This document shows, piece after piece, positions 9,081 through 17,909 of a stretch of 64,000 bases of DNA. Each line of letters opens with the position of its first letter. Position 1 is the first letter of the stretch. The notes below the pieces were generated by a model that was given only the letters and a program-made list of their open reading frames with translations, searched no databases and was not told the DNA's origin. Position numbers and translations under genes: made by a program. This stretch comes from Salinisphaera orenii subsp. orenii MK-B5 (GTDB lineage Bacteria; Pseudomonadota; Gammaproteobacteria; Nevskiales; Salinisphaeraceae), in NCBI RefSeq assembly GCF_003788635.1, contig NZ_AYKH01000042.1:62001-126000 (forward strand), in the 5' to 3' direction.

Positions 9081-9659
9081 TCACGGGGCACCCCGCGGAA
9101 AACCCGGCATCTGCGACCAGACCTCCTCGGCCGGTTTTTCGCCCTCCTGGGGCTCGCCTTCGTGGACGGGCAGATCCCGCACGAGGCGCTGGGCGGCCTC
9201 GAAGTTGTGCTTCGCCGCCCAGTACCCCGGATCGGCCCGTAGCGCATCGCGATAGGCCTGTTTGGCCAGTTCCGCCATGGTTCGCGCACCGTCGATGTCG
9301 TATTCGTCGGCGGCGGCCACGGCGCGCTGCACGTAGAGATTGCCGAGGTTGTAGCGCGTCTTGGCCGCCAGCCCCTCCGGATCGCCGCGCGTCCCGCCGT
9401 CGGTACGAATCCAGATCGTCTGATAGGCGGCGCCGGCCTCGCGATAGCGATCCAGCTTCGATTCGGCGTAACCCTGCGCGAACAGCACCGGCAGCGGCGA
9501 TTGCGGCGTGACGTCCCCGCTTTCGTGGGCGAGCGCGTTACGGATGGCATCGTTATCGCGGCTGTGGCCATACCAGAGCGCGGCCTGCCAGACACTCACG
9601 CTCGTCGCCACCGCCGCTGCGGCGAGAACGAGCCAGCCGAGAATCCGGCGCCGACTCAT
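9081..9659 (-). CDS. mxaK: MxaK, TPR-like accessory protein of methanol dehydrogenase
   Basis: A 192-residue protein with an N-terminal membrane anchor (ILGWLVLAAAAVATSVSVW) and TPR-like helices (FAQGYAESKLDRYREAGAAYQ, TRYNLGNLYVQRAVAAA, AYRDALRADPGYWAAKHNFEAAQRL), ending in a Glu-rich tail. MxaA, C, K and L are the set associated with calcium insertion into MxaF. ATG 9659 overlaps the mxaC stop (ATGA), which fixes the start. Confidence 0.88.
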   Translation of the reverse strand: MSRRRILGWLVLAAAAVATSVSVWQAALWYGHSRDNDAIRNALAHESGDVTPQSPLPVLFAQGYAESKLDRYREAGAAYQTIWIRTDGGTRGDPEGLAAKTRYNLGNLYVQRAVAAADEYDIDGARTMAELAKQAYRDALRADPGYWAAKHNFEAAQRLVRDLPVHEGEPQEGEKPAEEVWSQMPGFPRGAP

Positions 9660-10642
9660 ACCACGAGCTCCCGCTCGGCCGCCTTCGACGCCACGCCGAG
9701 CACCAGCATCACCGCGGCGAACGCGTACACCCAACCGCTCAGATCCCGTCTCGGCAGACGCTGCTCGTAGACCAACGGACGACGCTCCAGCCGGCCGATG
9801 TCCGAGATGGCCTCGGCCAAAGCGGCCGGATTTTCCGCCTCGTAGGCCTTGTACGGCGTGGACAGGCTCTGGAAGAATCGATGCAGGTAGCGCTCGGGCA
9901 TGGCCTTGGCGTTGTCGTTGCGCGGTTCGTCCGGCGCGTCGAAGATGCCGGGACTGCCCGCGGTACGCAGGAAGATCCAGTACAGCGATACGTCGTACTC
10001 GGCGAAGCGCGCACGCAGGTGTTCGGCGCTGCGGAAATCGATCTCGGCGGCGCCGTCGGAAATGAGCACGATGGCGCGCGACGCGCTGGCCCGCGTGTCC
10101 TTGAAATAGGACAGCGACATGAACAGCCCCGCCGCGACGTTGGTGAACGCCAGACCGCGCGTGGCCGCAGCGGCCACTGCGGCCTGCGCCGCTCGGCGGT
10201 CGTCGGACAGCGGCACCACCGCCATCGGCCGGGTGCTGAACGACACCACACCGAAGAGGTCGTGATCGCGCTCGCCGATGAACTCGGTGAGCAGGCGGCG
10301 CGCGGTCTCGCTCTTGGATTCCTCCCCGCCCTGCGGATTCCGGCCGGCAAAGGTCTGGTCCATGCTCAGGCTGCGATCGAGCGTGAGCACGACATGCGCC
10401 CCGCGCGCGATTTTCTCGACGGTCTGGGCGCCGATGTACGGTCGGGCGAGGCCGGCGATGAGTGCGGCAATCGCCAGCGAAGCCGCGATTCGCAACCCGA
10501 TATCGATACCGGTCGACAGACCGTCCGGCGGCCACATCTCTAGCCAGGCGTGCTCGCCGACGCGCAGCGGCAGCCGCCACCAGGGCAGCAGCGCGAGCAC
10601 CAGCGCCACGAGCAATACCGGTCGATCGAACGCGATATTCAT
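9656..10642 (-). CDS. mxaC: MxaC, von Willebrand A membrane protein
   Basis: A 328-residue protein with N-terminal membrane segments (VLLVALVLALLPWW and LRIAASLAIAALIAGLA), a VWA domain with a complete MIDAS motif DRSLS (VVLTLDRSLSMDQ), and a C-terminal membrane segment (WVYAFAAVMLVLGVA). The architecture matches BatA/MxaC-type proteins. It is a methanol dehydrogenase assembly and calcium-insertion factor by family and position. ATG 10642 (MNIAFDRPVL) has GGGAGG 8 nt upstream and overlaps the mxaA stop. Confidence 0.9.
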   Translation of the reverse strand: MNIAFDRPVLLVALVLALLPWWRLPLRVGEHAWLEMWPPDGLSTGIDIGLRIAASLAIAALIAGLARPYIGAQTVEKIARGAHVVLTLDRSLSMDQTFAGRNPQGGEESKSETARRLLTEFIGERDHDLFGVVSFSTRPMAVVPLSDDRRAAQAAVAAAATRGLAFTNVAAGLFMSLSYFKDTRASASRAIVLISDGAAEIDFRSAEHLRARFAEYDVSLYWIFLRTAGSPGIFDAPDEPRNDNAKAMPERYLHRFFQSLSTPYKAYEAENPAALAEAISDIGRLERRPLVYEQRLPRRDLSGWVYAFAAVMLVLGVASKAAERELVV

Positions 10643-11571
10643 GCGCGGGCCTCCCGGCGCCGGCATTGCTCGGCCAGCCGCTGCAACTCCGTCAGCGTGT
10701 GTCTACGGTCGCCGTTCGACTCGACTCCGACGAAGAAGAAGCGTCGCGAGAAAGCGAAGAAGGTGTCGATTTCGTCGCGCAGATCGGCGAAGGCGGGATG
10801 TGCCGCCACGAACCCATCCAGATCCTCGGCGAACACCGCGCGACCGGCGGTCGCATCGAAGGCGCGGTGGAGCACCCGCAATGCACTGGGCGTCGCGGGC
10901 TCCGTGCCGCGGCGCAGTCGCTTGAGTCGCGCGGCGGCGAGCGCGAATGGACCGCGCTTGTACCCGGGCAGACGATCGCTGATCCATGCCCAGGCGAGCA
11001 CCGCCACCCATGCGATGACGACACTGATCAGGGCAGTCCGGCGGGGCGCGGCGACATCGCGCAGGCCCGGCCGTTCGTCCGGCAGCATGATGTCGTTGTC
11101 CTGACTGCCGAATTCGGCTTCGGACTGCAGCTCGATCAACGGCGACATCGTGAACGCAAAGCCCGGCACACGGGCCTCGATGACGTCATCGTCGGGCCCG
11201 ACCGCGCGTACCGTAAACGACGGCAGTTCCCGGCGGCCCGCCTGCAGCGGCGCATAGAACAATTGATAGACGAAGGTGGCCTCGACCCGACCACCACGTT
11301 CGTCCAGGGCGTCGAACGAAAGCGCGACCAGATCCAGCCAATAATTCAACTTGCCTTGCCCGGGCAGCGACGTCCGTTCGAGCCGGTAGCCGTCCGGTAG
11401 CGTGAAGCGTACGCCGCGCGTGAGCCGGTCGCCGACGACATGGCCGTAGGCACGCGGGTTCTTGACGGCCACGTCGATATCCGCGGCTCGAGCCGGCGTG
11501 ACACCGATGGCGAGCGCAAGCATGAGCCCCAACAGCCACGAGGAACCGACAATGGCGCTAGAGTGGGTCAT
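10639..11571 (-). CDS. mxaA: MxaA, calcium-insertion accessory protein
   Basis: A 310-residue protein with a signal peptide (SSWLLGLMLALAIGVTPARA), a periplasmic beta-rich domain, a membrane segment (TALISVVIAWVAVLAWAW) and a cytoplasmic C-terminal helical region. MxaA is required in Methylobacterium for placing Ca2+ into the methanol dehydrogenase active site. It overlaps mxaS upstream and mxaC downstream by 4 bp each, forming a tightly coupled mxaRSACK chain. Confidence 0.88.
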   Translation of the reverse strand: MTHSSAIVGSSWLLGLMLALAIGVTPARAADIDVAVKNPRAYGHVVGDRLTRGVRFTLPDGYRLERTSLPGQGKLNYWLDLVALSFDALDERGGRVEATFVYQLFYAPLQAGRRELPSFTVRAVGPDDDVIEARVPGFAFTMSPLIELQSEAEFGSQDNDIMLPDERPGLRDVAAPRRTALISVVIAWVAVLAWAWISDRLPGYKRGPFALAAARLKRLRRGTEPATPSALRVLHRAFDATAGRAVFAEDLDGFVAAHPAFADLRDEIDTFFAFSRRFFFVGVESNGDRRHTLTELQRLAEQCRRREARA

Positions 11572-12419
11572 GCCGTACGTAGGAAATGATCGGTCAGGAC
11601 GCTGGCATCGAAGCGTGCGCCAGCGAACAACGGCCGCCGGCCCTGGCGCATGAACTGGCGCGCCAGATACGCACGGCGCTCGGCGTAGGCTCGCCGCAGG
11701 CGTTCGGCGAGCCGCGGACGCATATACAGCGTGCGCCGCCGTCCGGTCTCCGGATCCTGCAGGCTCATCAGGCCGCGCCGCGGCAGCGCCGAATACTCGC
11801 GCTCGTGCCAGACGACAACCGGCACCACGTCGTGGCGCGCCAAGCCGTCGAGCACGCCGTCGAGCTCACGCGTCGTCCAGTGGAAATCCGATACCAGAAA
11901 GACAAGCGCGCGCTCGCGCGGCAGGCGCGTGGCAAGCGCGCGCGGCTCGCCCAGGCGCCGCCCGAGCGACGGTCCCTCTTGCAGGCACTCGATCACGCCT
12001 TGCGCAGCGCCGCGCTTGAAAGTCGGCGGCAGGTGCAATGCGCGAGCCCCATCGTCGAGCGTCAGCAGACCAAAGGCATCGCCGGTAGCGGTCGCCGAGC
12101 GCGCAGTCGCATCCGCGAACGCCGCCGTGAAGGCCGCTTTGTCGCCGAAGCGCATGGAGGCGGAGCGATCCACCAGCAGCATGACCGGGATGGCCGCGCG
12201 CTGTCGGAAGACCCGCGTATACAGCATGCCGTACGGGTCTCGTACGCTCGCATTCAGATCGAGGCGCCGCGGGTCGGGATGATCCAGCAGCGACGCATAG
12301 CCGGAGAACAGCTGCCCCATACCCGAGCGCTGGCTCGTGTGCGCACCCGGGCGCATGCTCTGTGGGCGCCAGCGAATACGGTAGACGAATTCGCGCTGGG
12401 TTTCGGCGATCATACTCAC
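11568..12419 (-). CDS. mxaS: MxaS, DUF58-family protein
   Basis: A 283-residue DUF58 protein with a MIDAS-like VDRSASMRFG motif and the DUF58 block ALVFLVSDFHWTTRELDGVL. DUF58 proteins pair with MoxR ATPases; here mxaR lies immediately upstream. A GTG at 12419 overlaps the mxaR stop (GTGA); an internal ATG at 12413 is the alternative and removes two residues. Likely cytoplasmic, with an assembly role. Confidence 0.9.
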   Translation of the reverse strand: MSMIAETQREFVYRIRWRPQSMRPGAHTSQRSGMGQLFSGYASLLDHPDPRRLDLNASVRDPYGMLYTRVFRQRAAIPVMLLVDRSASMRFGDKAAFTAAFADATARSATATGDAFGLLTLDDGARALHLPPTFKRGAAQGVIECLQEGPSLGRRLGEPRALATRLPRERALVFLVSDFHWTTRELDGVLDGLARHDVVPVVVWHEREYSALPRRGLMSLQDPETGRRRTLYMRPRLAERLRRAYAERRAYLARQFMRQGRRPLFAGARFDASVLTDHFLRTA

Positions 12420-13435
12420 GGCGCGGCGATACGGGCGAGCGCCGCGTCGAGCAACCGTCCGATGATCTCATCGCGCCGCAGCTCGTAGATCGGATTGAAG
12501 AAGAGGCGGTGGCCGGCGGTCTCGGCGAACACGGCGCGTATGTCCTCGGGCACCACCATGTCACGCTCGGCGAGCCAGGCGTTCACGCGGGCCGCACGGA
12601 TCATCATGCTCATGCCGCGCGGACTGCCGCCACCGGCGATCAGCGTGTTGACGTCGACATCGTCGAGCTGGATGCCCGCGGCGGCCGGATCGCGCATGGC
12701 CTGCCAGAGGTCCAGGGCATAGTTCTGGAGGGTTTCGCTGACGCTGATCGCGTTCTGCAGTTCGCTCGCGAAGGCGTTGAGCGCGGTGTAATCGACCAGC
12801 CCCTCGTCGACACTTTCGATCAAGGCGTCCGCGTCGTGGAACTTCGGATCGAACATCAGCGCGCGCCGGGCCTCGCGCGTTTCCGGCGCGGCGATACCGA
12901 TCTCCATGAAGAACCGGTCGCGGGCCGCCGCCGGCAGCTCGAACGTTTCCTCACGCTCGACACGATTGCGATCCGCGAATACCAGCAGGTGCGGAAAGTG
13001 GTGCTCCCGGTTGAACGCATTCATGGACCGCTCGGCCATCAACCGCAGCAGCAGCGAGTGCACCTGCGGCCGGGCACGGTTGATCTCGTTGAAGAAAAAC
13101 GTGGCCAGCGATTCGCCGTGGCGTAATACCGGCCCGGGCTCGACGCGCGGCTTGCCGTCTTCGTCGATATAGGTGTGATACGCCAGATCGGACGGCATGA
13201 GATCGACGGTGCCTTCGAGGCGCTCGTAGCCGCCGCCGAGACCGCGCGCCATGGCCCGCAGCAGCGTGGTCTTGCCAACGCCAACGTCACCTTCGAGCAG
13301 TACGTGGCCGCGCGCGAAGACCGCGATCAGCATGCGGCGGACGGCGTACGCCTGGCTCACCATCACACTGTTGACCTGTTCCTCGAGGCGCAGCGCACGG
13401 GCGCGCCAGTCCGCGAGGCGACTATCCCCTTGCAT
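12416..13435 (-). CDS. mxaR: MxaR, MoxR-family AAA+ ATPase
   Basis: A 339-residue AAA+ ATPase. Walker A is GDVGVGKTT at residues 49-57, Walker B is FFFNEINRA, and the MoxR core GTVDLMPSDLAYHTYIDE is present. It is the founding family of MoxR chaperone-like ATPases acting with MxaS in methanol dehydrogenase maturation. ATG 13435 gives the characteristic N-terminus WRARALRLEEQV; no strong ribosome site is visible there. An in-frame extension to 13618 is not credible because it crosses the region next to the mxaI terminator. Confidence 0.93.
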   Translation of the reverse strand: MQGDSRLADWRARALRLEEQVNSVMVSQAYAVRRMLIAVFARGHVLLEGDVGVGKTTLLRAMARGLGGGYERLEGTVDLMPSDLAYHTYIDEDGKPRVEPGPVLRHGESLATFFFNEINRARPQVHSLLLRLMAERSMNAFNREHHFPHLLVFADRNRVEREETFELPAAARDRFFMEIGIAAPETREARRALMFDPKFHDADALIESVDEGLVDYTALNAFASELQNAISVSETLQNYALDLWQAMRDPAAAGIQLDDVDVNTLIAGGGSPRGMSMMIRAARVNAWLAERDMVVPEDIRAVFAETAGHRLFFNPIYELRRDEIIGRLLDAALARIAAP

Positions 13436-13630
13436 AAGCGTAATCCGATGTCGCGGACCTTGTGCCCCGTCCCGCAAGCAACCCCGACGTTTGCGCGTCA
13501 CACGACGCCGCTGGCGGCGTGGCGACAGCTCGCCATAGTCTTCGCTACGACTCGCTTTAGGGCCTTGCCAGCCACGCCGTTTCGCGCGCGTTTCCATACG
13601 AGATTGACGGGACAGCACCGTAGCCCGGAA

Positions 13631-13660
13631 GAAAACGGCCCCGATACGGGATCGGGGCCG
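13631..13660 (-). terminator. Intrinsic terminator after mxaI
   Basis: A 10-bp perfect stem (13636-13645 with 13651-13660, arms CGGCCCCGAT/ATCGGGGCCG) with loop ACGGG is followed, in minus-strand reading, by TTTTC. It lies 24 bp past the mxaI stop and upstream of mxaR. It would separate abundant mxaFJGI mRNA from the accessory-gene message; partial read-through is possible. Confidence 0.75.
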
Positions 13661-13683
13661 CGCCGCACAGAGCGCGCGCTGCG

Positions 13684-14016
13684 TCAGCTGCTGCTCTGTT
13701 CTTCGTCCATGGCCTGTTGCAGCTCCAGCTCATCGGTGTCGTACACCCAGTCGCCGGTCTCCTTGAAGTGCTTCACGCGCATGGCGTTACGCTTCTCCAT
13801 GCCGCGTATGGATTCCTGCTGCTTGTTGAGCTCGCTTTCGCTGTGTTTCGGGTCGTACTTGCTGCCCTCGATCTTTTCCGGGTAACCCGGTTTCGGCTCC
13901 CAGCACATTCCGGGCTCTTCGCAATTGGTGCCGTCGTAGCCCAGCGCCGTCCCCGTACCGAGCAGACCGCCAGCCGCGACCAGCGTCGCACCGATGATGA
14001 TTCGACGGTTTCGCAT
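13684..14016 (-). CDS. mxaI: Methanol dehydrogenase small (beta) subunit
   Basis: A 110-residue precursor with a signal peptide ending near TALG|YDGT, and the family-diagnostic mature sequence YDGTNCEEPGMCWEPKPGYP, then KIEGSKYDPKH and SIRGMEKRNAMRVKHFKETG. The two Cys form the known intrachain disulfide of MxaI. Lanthanide XoxF enzymes lack this subunit, so its presence marks a calcium-type alpha2-beta2 enzyme. The C-terminus runs slightly longer than in Methylobacterium (acidic DELELQQAMDEEQ). AAGGAG precedes the ATG. Confidence 0.96.
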   Translation of the reverse strand: MRNRRIIIGATLVAAGGLLGTGTALGYDGTNCEEPGMCWEPKPGYPEKIEGSKYDPKHSESELNKQQESIRGMEKRNAMRVKHFKETGDWVYDTDELELQQAMDEEQSSS

Positions 14017-14083
14017 GATTGACTCTCCTTCGTTCGCCTTGGTTTTTGTCGTTTATCAACGCATTCGAGCGATCTGAAACGCG

Positions 14084-14641
14084 TTAGGCGTCGCCCTCGC
14101 CCTCCGATTGATCGCGTTTCCGTTCCTTGATCAGGGCCTTCTTGCCCTCCAGGTCCAGCCATTCAGCCTTGGAGGCCTTGCCTTCATAGATGTCGCGGAG
14201 GAACGCCATCGTCTCCAGCATCTCGGTCTTGGTCATGGACATGTAGTGCGGTCCCATCTGCGCCCGGGCGCCGCCGAATATGGTGGAGAACAGACCCTTG
14301 TCCTCGGCATTCGCTGGATAGGTCCAGTAATCGTCGATGAGCGACGGACCGAGCTTGCCCTTGGCGTGATGGCCATGGCAGCCCGCACAGGCCACTAGAA
14401 ATTCTTCCTTGCCTTTCTCGATCGACCCCTCATCGCCGTTCAACGGGTTCTTGCCCGTCTGTTCGAACGTCTCGACCGCATCCGGCTTTTCTCCGGCCTG
14501 GGCCTTGGACAGGTCGAGTTCGGAGCCATCGACCGTATTGCGGAACGTTTCCGCCGCGGCAGCGATGGTCGCGACGCCGACGAGAAACGTGGCCAGAACG
14601 AGGATCACTCGGGCCGATAGACGATACTGTCGATGAATCAT
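14084..14641 (-). CDS. mxaG: Cytochrome cL, electron acceptor of methanol dehydrogenase
   Basis: A 185-residue periplasmic c-type cytochrome with a signal peptide (VILVLATFLVGVATIAAAA) and one heme motif, CAGCH at residues 85-89. Downstream is the MxaG-type segment GPSLIDDYWTYPANAEDKGLFSTIFGGARAQMGPHY, which contains the likely axial Met. It accepts electrons from the PQQ of MxaFI. ATG 14641 overlaps the mxaJ stop by one base (TGATG). Confidence 0.95.
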   Translation of the reverse strand: MIHRQYRLSARVILVLATFLVGVATIAAAAETFRNTVDGSELDLSKAQAGEKPDAVETFEQTGKNPLNGDEGSIEKGKEEFLVACAGCHGHHAKGKLGPSLIDDYWTYPANAEDKGLFSTIFGGARAQMGPHYMSMTKTEMLETMAFLRDIYEGKASKAEWLDLEGKKALIKERKRDQSEGEGDA

Positions 14642-15528
14642 CAAGATGAGGCTCCTGTCGCTTGCGCCGCGCCGGCCGCGGCACGACTGGCGGCATCGAG
14701 ATCATTCAGAGGAATGCCTTCGTCTTCCAGCACCGCACGAATCTGGTCGTGCTTTTTCTTGAGTGCCTGGTTGAGCGCATCCCTCAGTTCGGTCTCGTCC
14801 TCCCGGACCGCCATGGCCTGCGCGTAGCTGAACCGCAGCGCTTCACCACGACGTGTCGTGGTATCGGGCACGGGCTCCATCGCCAGCGGCTGATCGGAGG
14901 CCTGAACGTAGCGCGCCACCTCCGGTGCCCAGAGAATAGCGACATCGGCGTTGCCGTCGACCACCTCGCCGAGCAGCGTCTGCGGGTCATAGCGGACGTA
15001 CTCGTTGCGTCGCGACTTGAAGCCGATCAATGAATACATGTAGTTCAGGTTGTCGTCCCATTTGTTCATGTCCCGCAGCTTCGGCTCGACCGGGCTGTAC
15101 GGCGAAATGGCGAAACGCGTCATCTGCTTGAGATCGGGGCTGTCCCAGGAGTCGATCTCGATGTCTTCGTTGCTCGGGTACACGAAGACGTAGCTCGACC
15201 GATAATAGGGGTCGGTTGTGGCCACGCGCGGATCGTCGGCATCGACGCCGGTGATGACGTCGCACTTGTCCTTCTTGAGATAGTTGGGCACCAGATAGAT
15301 ACCCGGCTCATCGACATAGACGAACCGGGCGTCCCGATCCATGCCGTCGGCGACTATCTTCGCGATCTCGTTCTCGAAACCGTCGCCGCCCTGCTTCGAG
15401 AAGGGCAGCTCATCGGCCGCCGCACAGATGCGCAGCGGCTCGCTATTGGCGGCATGCGCCCAGGATGGCCCGATCAGACAGGTCACAGCCACGAGGCCGG
15501 CGCCCAACGGCTTGGTTAACGCTTTCAT
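14641..15528 (-). CDS. mxaJ: MxaJ, periplasmic binding-protein-like factor
   Basis: A 295-residue protein with a signal peptide (cleavage near AHA|ANSE) and an SBP_bac_3-like fold beginning EPLRICAAADELPFSKQGGDGFENEIAKIVADG, with KCDVITGVDADDPRVATTDPYYRSSYVFV. MxaJ is needed for mature methanol dehydrogenase, probably as a chaperone or ligand carrier. GGAG lies 6 nt before ATG 15528. It sits between mxaF and mxaG in the standard order. Confidence 0.94.
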   Translation of the reverse strand: MKALTKPLGAGLVAVTCLIGPSWAHAANSEPLRICAAADELPFSKQGGDGFENEIAKIVADGMDRDARFVYVDEPGIYLVPNYLKKDKCDVITGVDADDPRVATTDPYYRSSYVFVYPSNEDIEIDSWDSPDLKQMTRFAISPYSPVEPKLRDMNKWDDNLNYMYSLIGFKSRRNEYVRYDPQTLLGEVVDGNADVAILWAPEVARYVQASDQPLAMEPVPDTTTRRGEALRFSYAQAMAVREDETELRDALNQALKKKHDQIRAVLEDEGIPLNDLDAASRAAAGAAQATGASS

Positions 15529-15600
15529 TGCAAACTCCGGATGGTTGGGGAAGACGGCGGACGCGCGCCACGCCCGCCGTCCGTTCTCCGCTGACTCGCG

Positions 15601-17556
15601 CTAGCGGCTGGCCTGACGGTCGTCGTTTCCGCCATCGGCCGCAGCCGATCCGCTATCGCTGTCCCCAGAGCCTGGGTTCGCCTGGTATTCGCCGGTGTTG
15701 ATGTCCTTGGTATACGGACTCTCACCGTCGAGCGAGAAGGCGACGAAGCCGCCGCCCATCTGCGTGTGGTTGGCGAGCTCCTTGAACGCCCCCACCGCAC
15801 CGAGGCCCGCGGACGGGTCGTTCAGGTCGAAGACCAGACCCACGCCCGGCCAGCCGCCGACGCCGTAGTTGATGCCGACGTACTGGGTGCCGTCATGCAT
15901 ATAGGTCATCGGATGGCCGATCACGCCCGAAGGCAGCTTGAACTTCCACAGCAGCTCGCCGGTACGCGAATCGCGGGCCTTGATGAATCCATCCAGCGTT
16001 CCGTAGAACACCAGATTTCCGGCGGTGGCGGTGGTGCCACCCCAGACCGCGAAGCGCTCCATGACCGACCACTTGAAATCGCCGGTCTTGGCGTCGTACG
16101 CCTTGACCTGGCCGGAACCCGTGCCTTCCTCGCGGTTGCCCTTCGGCCCCGGATAGGTCCAGACGTTGGCGCCCACGAAGAACTGGCCCGCACGGTAGGG
16201 CAGCATGTAGGGCTCCCAGTCCATGCACAGGTGGTTCATGCCGATGAAGAACAACTGCTGGTTGGGATCGTAAGAGTCCACGCCCTGGTTGTGATAACCC
16301 ATTGCCGACGGACAGATGCCCTTCGAGCGATGATCCATGCGCGTTCCGTATTCGGGGTCGCGCACCGGAATGCCGGTCTCCATGTCGACGTGCTTCACCC
16401 AGTTGACGGTGTCGTCCATCTTGTCGGCCCGCACGAGATCACCGTTGGTGCGATCCAGGCTGTAGAGGATGCCGTTGCGGTCGGGATGGGTGAGCAGCTT
16501 GCGTTTCTCACCGTCGATCTCCTGTTCGGAGAGCATCATTACGTTGACGCCGGCGTAGTCCCACTCGTCGTGCGGGGTCTTCTGGTAAGCGAACTTGGCC
16601 TCGCCCGTCTCCAGGTCGCGCCCCATGATAGACATGGTCCACTTGTTGTCGCCCGGACGCATGGTTTCGTTCCAAGGCGCCGGATTGCCGGAACCGTAGT
16701 ATACGAGATCCTCTTCCGGATCGTAGGCATACCAACCCCAGTTGGTGCCCCCGCCGATCTTCCAGGCATCGCCTTCCCAGGTCTTCACGCCCAGATCCTC
16801 CTGGCCGTAATGCGGATTCGCGGCGTTGAAGTCGTCGGCGAGCAGCAGATCCTCGTCCGGCCCGGTGGCATAGGCCCGCCATTCCTGCTCGCCGGTCTTG
16901 ACGTCGAAGGCGGTGACCACGCCGCGCACGCCGAGCTCGGCCCCCGACGAACCGACGATGACCTTGTCCTTGACCACGTACGGCGACTGCGTGAGCGTCT
17001 GCCCCACGGCGGGGTCCATGACCTCGAGCTTCCAGTACATCTCGCCGGTCTCGGCATTGAGTGCCAACAGATGGCCGTCGAGCAGCGTCTCGATCACGAG
17101 CGGCGGGGTCTCGCCGTCGCCCGGATAGTAAGCCAACCCACGATTGACGACGTCGCAGCAGGCGACCGAGCGTGCCGCGGGGTCCTGCTTGGGCTTGTAC
17201 TGCCACACGATCTCGTTGGGATCGTCGAGATCGAGTGCGAAGACATTGTTTGGAAACGGCCCGTTGATATACATCATGCCGTCCACGACGATCGGCGATC
17301 CTTCGTGGCCGTTGAGCACGCCGGTCGAGAACGACCAGGCGGGCGCCAGATTCTCAACATTGTCGGCATTGATCTGGGTGGACTCGCTGAAATGATTGCA
17401 GTCGTAGTTCTTGCACTGCATCGGCCAGTTCTCCTGGCTGGCCGCGAGTTCCTGAAGCTTGTCGTTGGCCCCCGCCGGAGCGGCGAGCGCGTAAATGGCG
17501 GTGGCCGCCAGGGCTAGTGCGCCCCGACGCACCGGTATGCGCCTCGTTCGTGGCAT
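15601..17556 (-). CDS. mxaF: Methanol dehydrogenase large (alpha) subunit, PQQ- and calcium-dependent
   Basis: A 651-residue periplasmic quinoprotein that oxidises methanol to formaldehyde. The signal peptide ends [14 protein letters not shown], so mature numbering equals precursor minus 30. The vicinal disulfide Cys133-Cys134 ([11 protein letters not shown]), the Ca2+ ligands Glu207 and Asn291 and the catalytic Asp333 (mature 177, 261, 303) are all present. Residue 335 (WDYAGVNV) is Ala, whereas lanthanide XoxF has Asp there. GAGGAGAG precedes ATG 17556. The Gly/Ser/Asp-rich C-terminal tail (about 30 residues) is longer than in classical MxaF. It is the first gene of mxaFJGI. Confidence 0.97.
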   Translation of the reverse strand: MPRTRRIPVRRGALALAATAIYALAAPAGANDKLQELAASQENWPMQCKNYDCNHFSESTQINADNVENLAPAWSFSTGVLNGHEGSPIVVDGMMYINGPFPNNVFALDLDDPNEIVWQYKPKQDPAARSVACCDVVNRGLAYYPGDGETPPLVIETLLDGHLLALNAETGEMYWKLEVMDPAVGQTLTQSPYVVKDKVIVGSSGAELGVRGVVTAFDVKTGEQEWRAYATGPDEDLLLADDFNAANPHYGQEDLGVKTWEGDAWKIGGGTNWGWYAYDPEEDLVYYGSGNPAPWNETMRPGDNKWTMSIMGRDLETGEAKFAYQKTPHDEWDYAGVNVMMLSEQEIDGEKRKLLTHPDRNGILYSLDRTNGDLVRADKMDDTVNWVKHVDMETGIPVRDPEYGTRMDHRSKGICPSAMGYHNQGVDSYDPNQQLFFIGMNHLCMDWEPYMLPYRAGQFFVGANVWTYPGPKGNREEGTGSGQVKAYDAKTGDFKWSVMERFAVWGGTTATAGNLVFYGTLDGFIKARDSRTGELLWKFKLPSGVIGHPMTYMHDGTQYVGINYGVGGWPGVGLVFDLNDPSAGLGAVGAFKELANHTQMGGGFVAFSLDGESPYTKDINTGEYQANPGSGDSDSGSAAADGGNDDRQASR

Positions 17557-17909
17557 CGCTTCTCTCCTCTCGTTCGCTTTGTTCTGTGATGTTGTCTGGC
17601 CTGCACCGGAATCGGCGCGTTGACGCCTATATAGGTATAAGACAGTCCGGCGCTCAGCGATATGGCGCGGCACCCTGCTTCTGTCCTCGCAAAGCACTCA
17701 GAACGAATACATTATTTCCCATCCGAATTGAGGTTTTTTCCCATCTGCGAAACCGGACATGACGCCGGCAGACATCGAAAGCGGCACGGCGTTTCCGCAT
17801 ACCCGGATCGGGGCTCGGATCGGGAAGATATCCCGGGGGTTCTTCGGTTATCGTCGCTGTCGATCGAACACAGCCCCGCCGATTCACGTCGCCGGGCCAC
17901 GGGGCCGAC
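17557..17909. promoter_or_regulatory. Divergent promoter region between mxaF and the response regulator
   Basis: A 353-bp non-coding stretch with AT-rich islands unusual for this window, at about 17625-17645 (CTATATAGGTATAAG) and 17700-17750. It must contain the strong leftward mxaF promoter and the rightward regulator promoter. The TATA-rich element at 17625-17640 could supply a -10 for mxaF, but I could not pair it convincingly with a -35. Confidence 0.6.
17713..17748. promoter_or_regulatory. Direct repeat pair, candidate response-regulator operator
   Basis: TTCCCATC occurs at 17716-17723 and again at 17738-17745, a 22-bp period (two helical turns), each preceded by a T-rich run. On the minus strand this reads GATGGGAAATAA and GATGGGAAAAAA. 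Tandem same-face sites about 160-180 bp upstream of mxaF suit activation by a dimeric LuxR-type regulator. The match to the neighbouring regulator is inference. Confidence 0.45.

Noticed and set aside
9081-10580. One long 499-codon frame covering mxaK and most of mxaC
   Set aside because: Only the last 192 codons are real (mxaK); the rest is out of frame with the VWA protein MxaC, and the ATGA overlap at 9656-9659 fixes the mxaK start.
15601-17556. Assignment of the large methanol dehydrogenase subunit as lanthanide-dependent XoxF
   Set aside because: The extra Asp of XoxF is Ala335 here, and mxaI, mxaG, mxaJ and the calcium-insertion genes are present.
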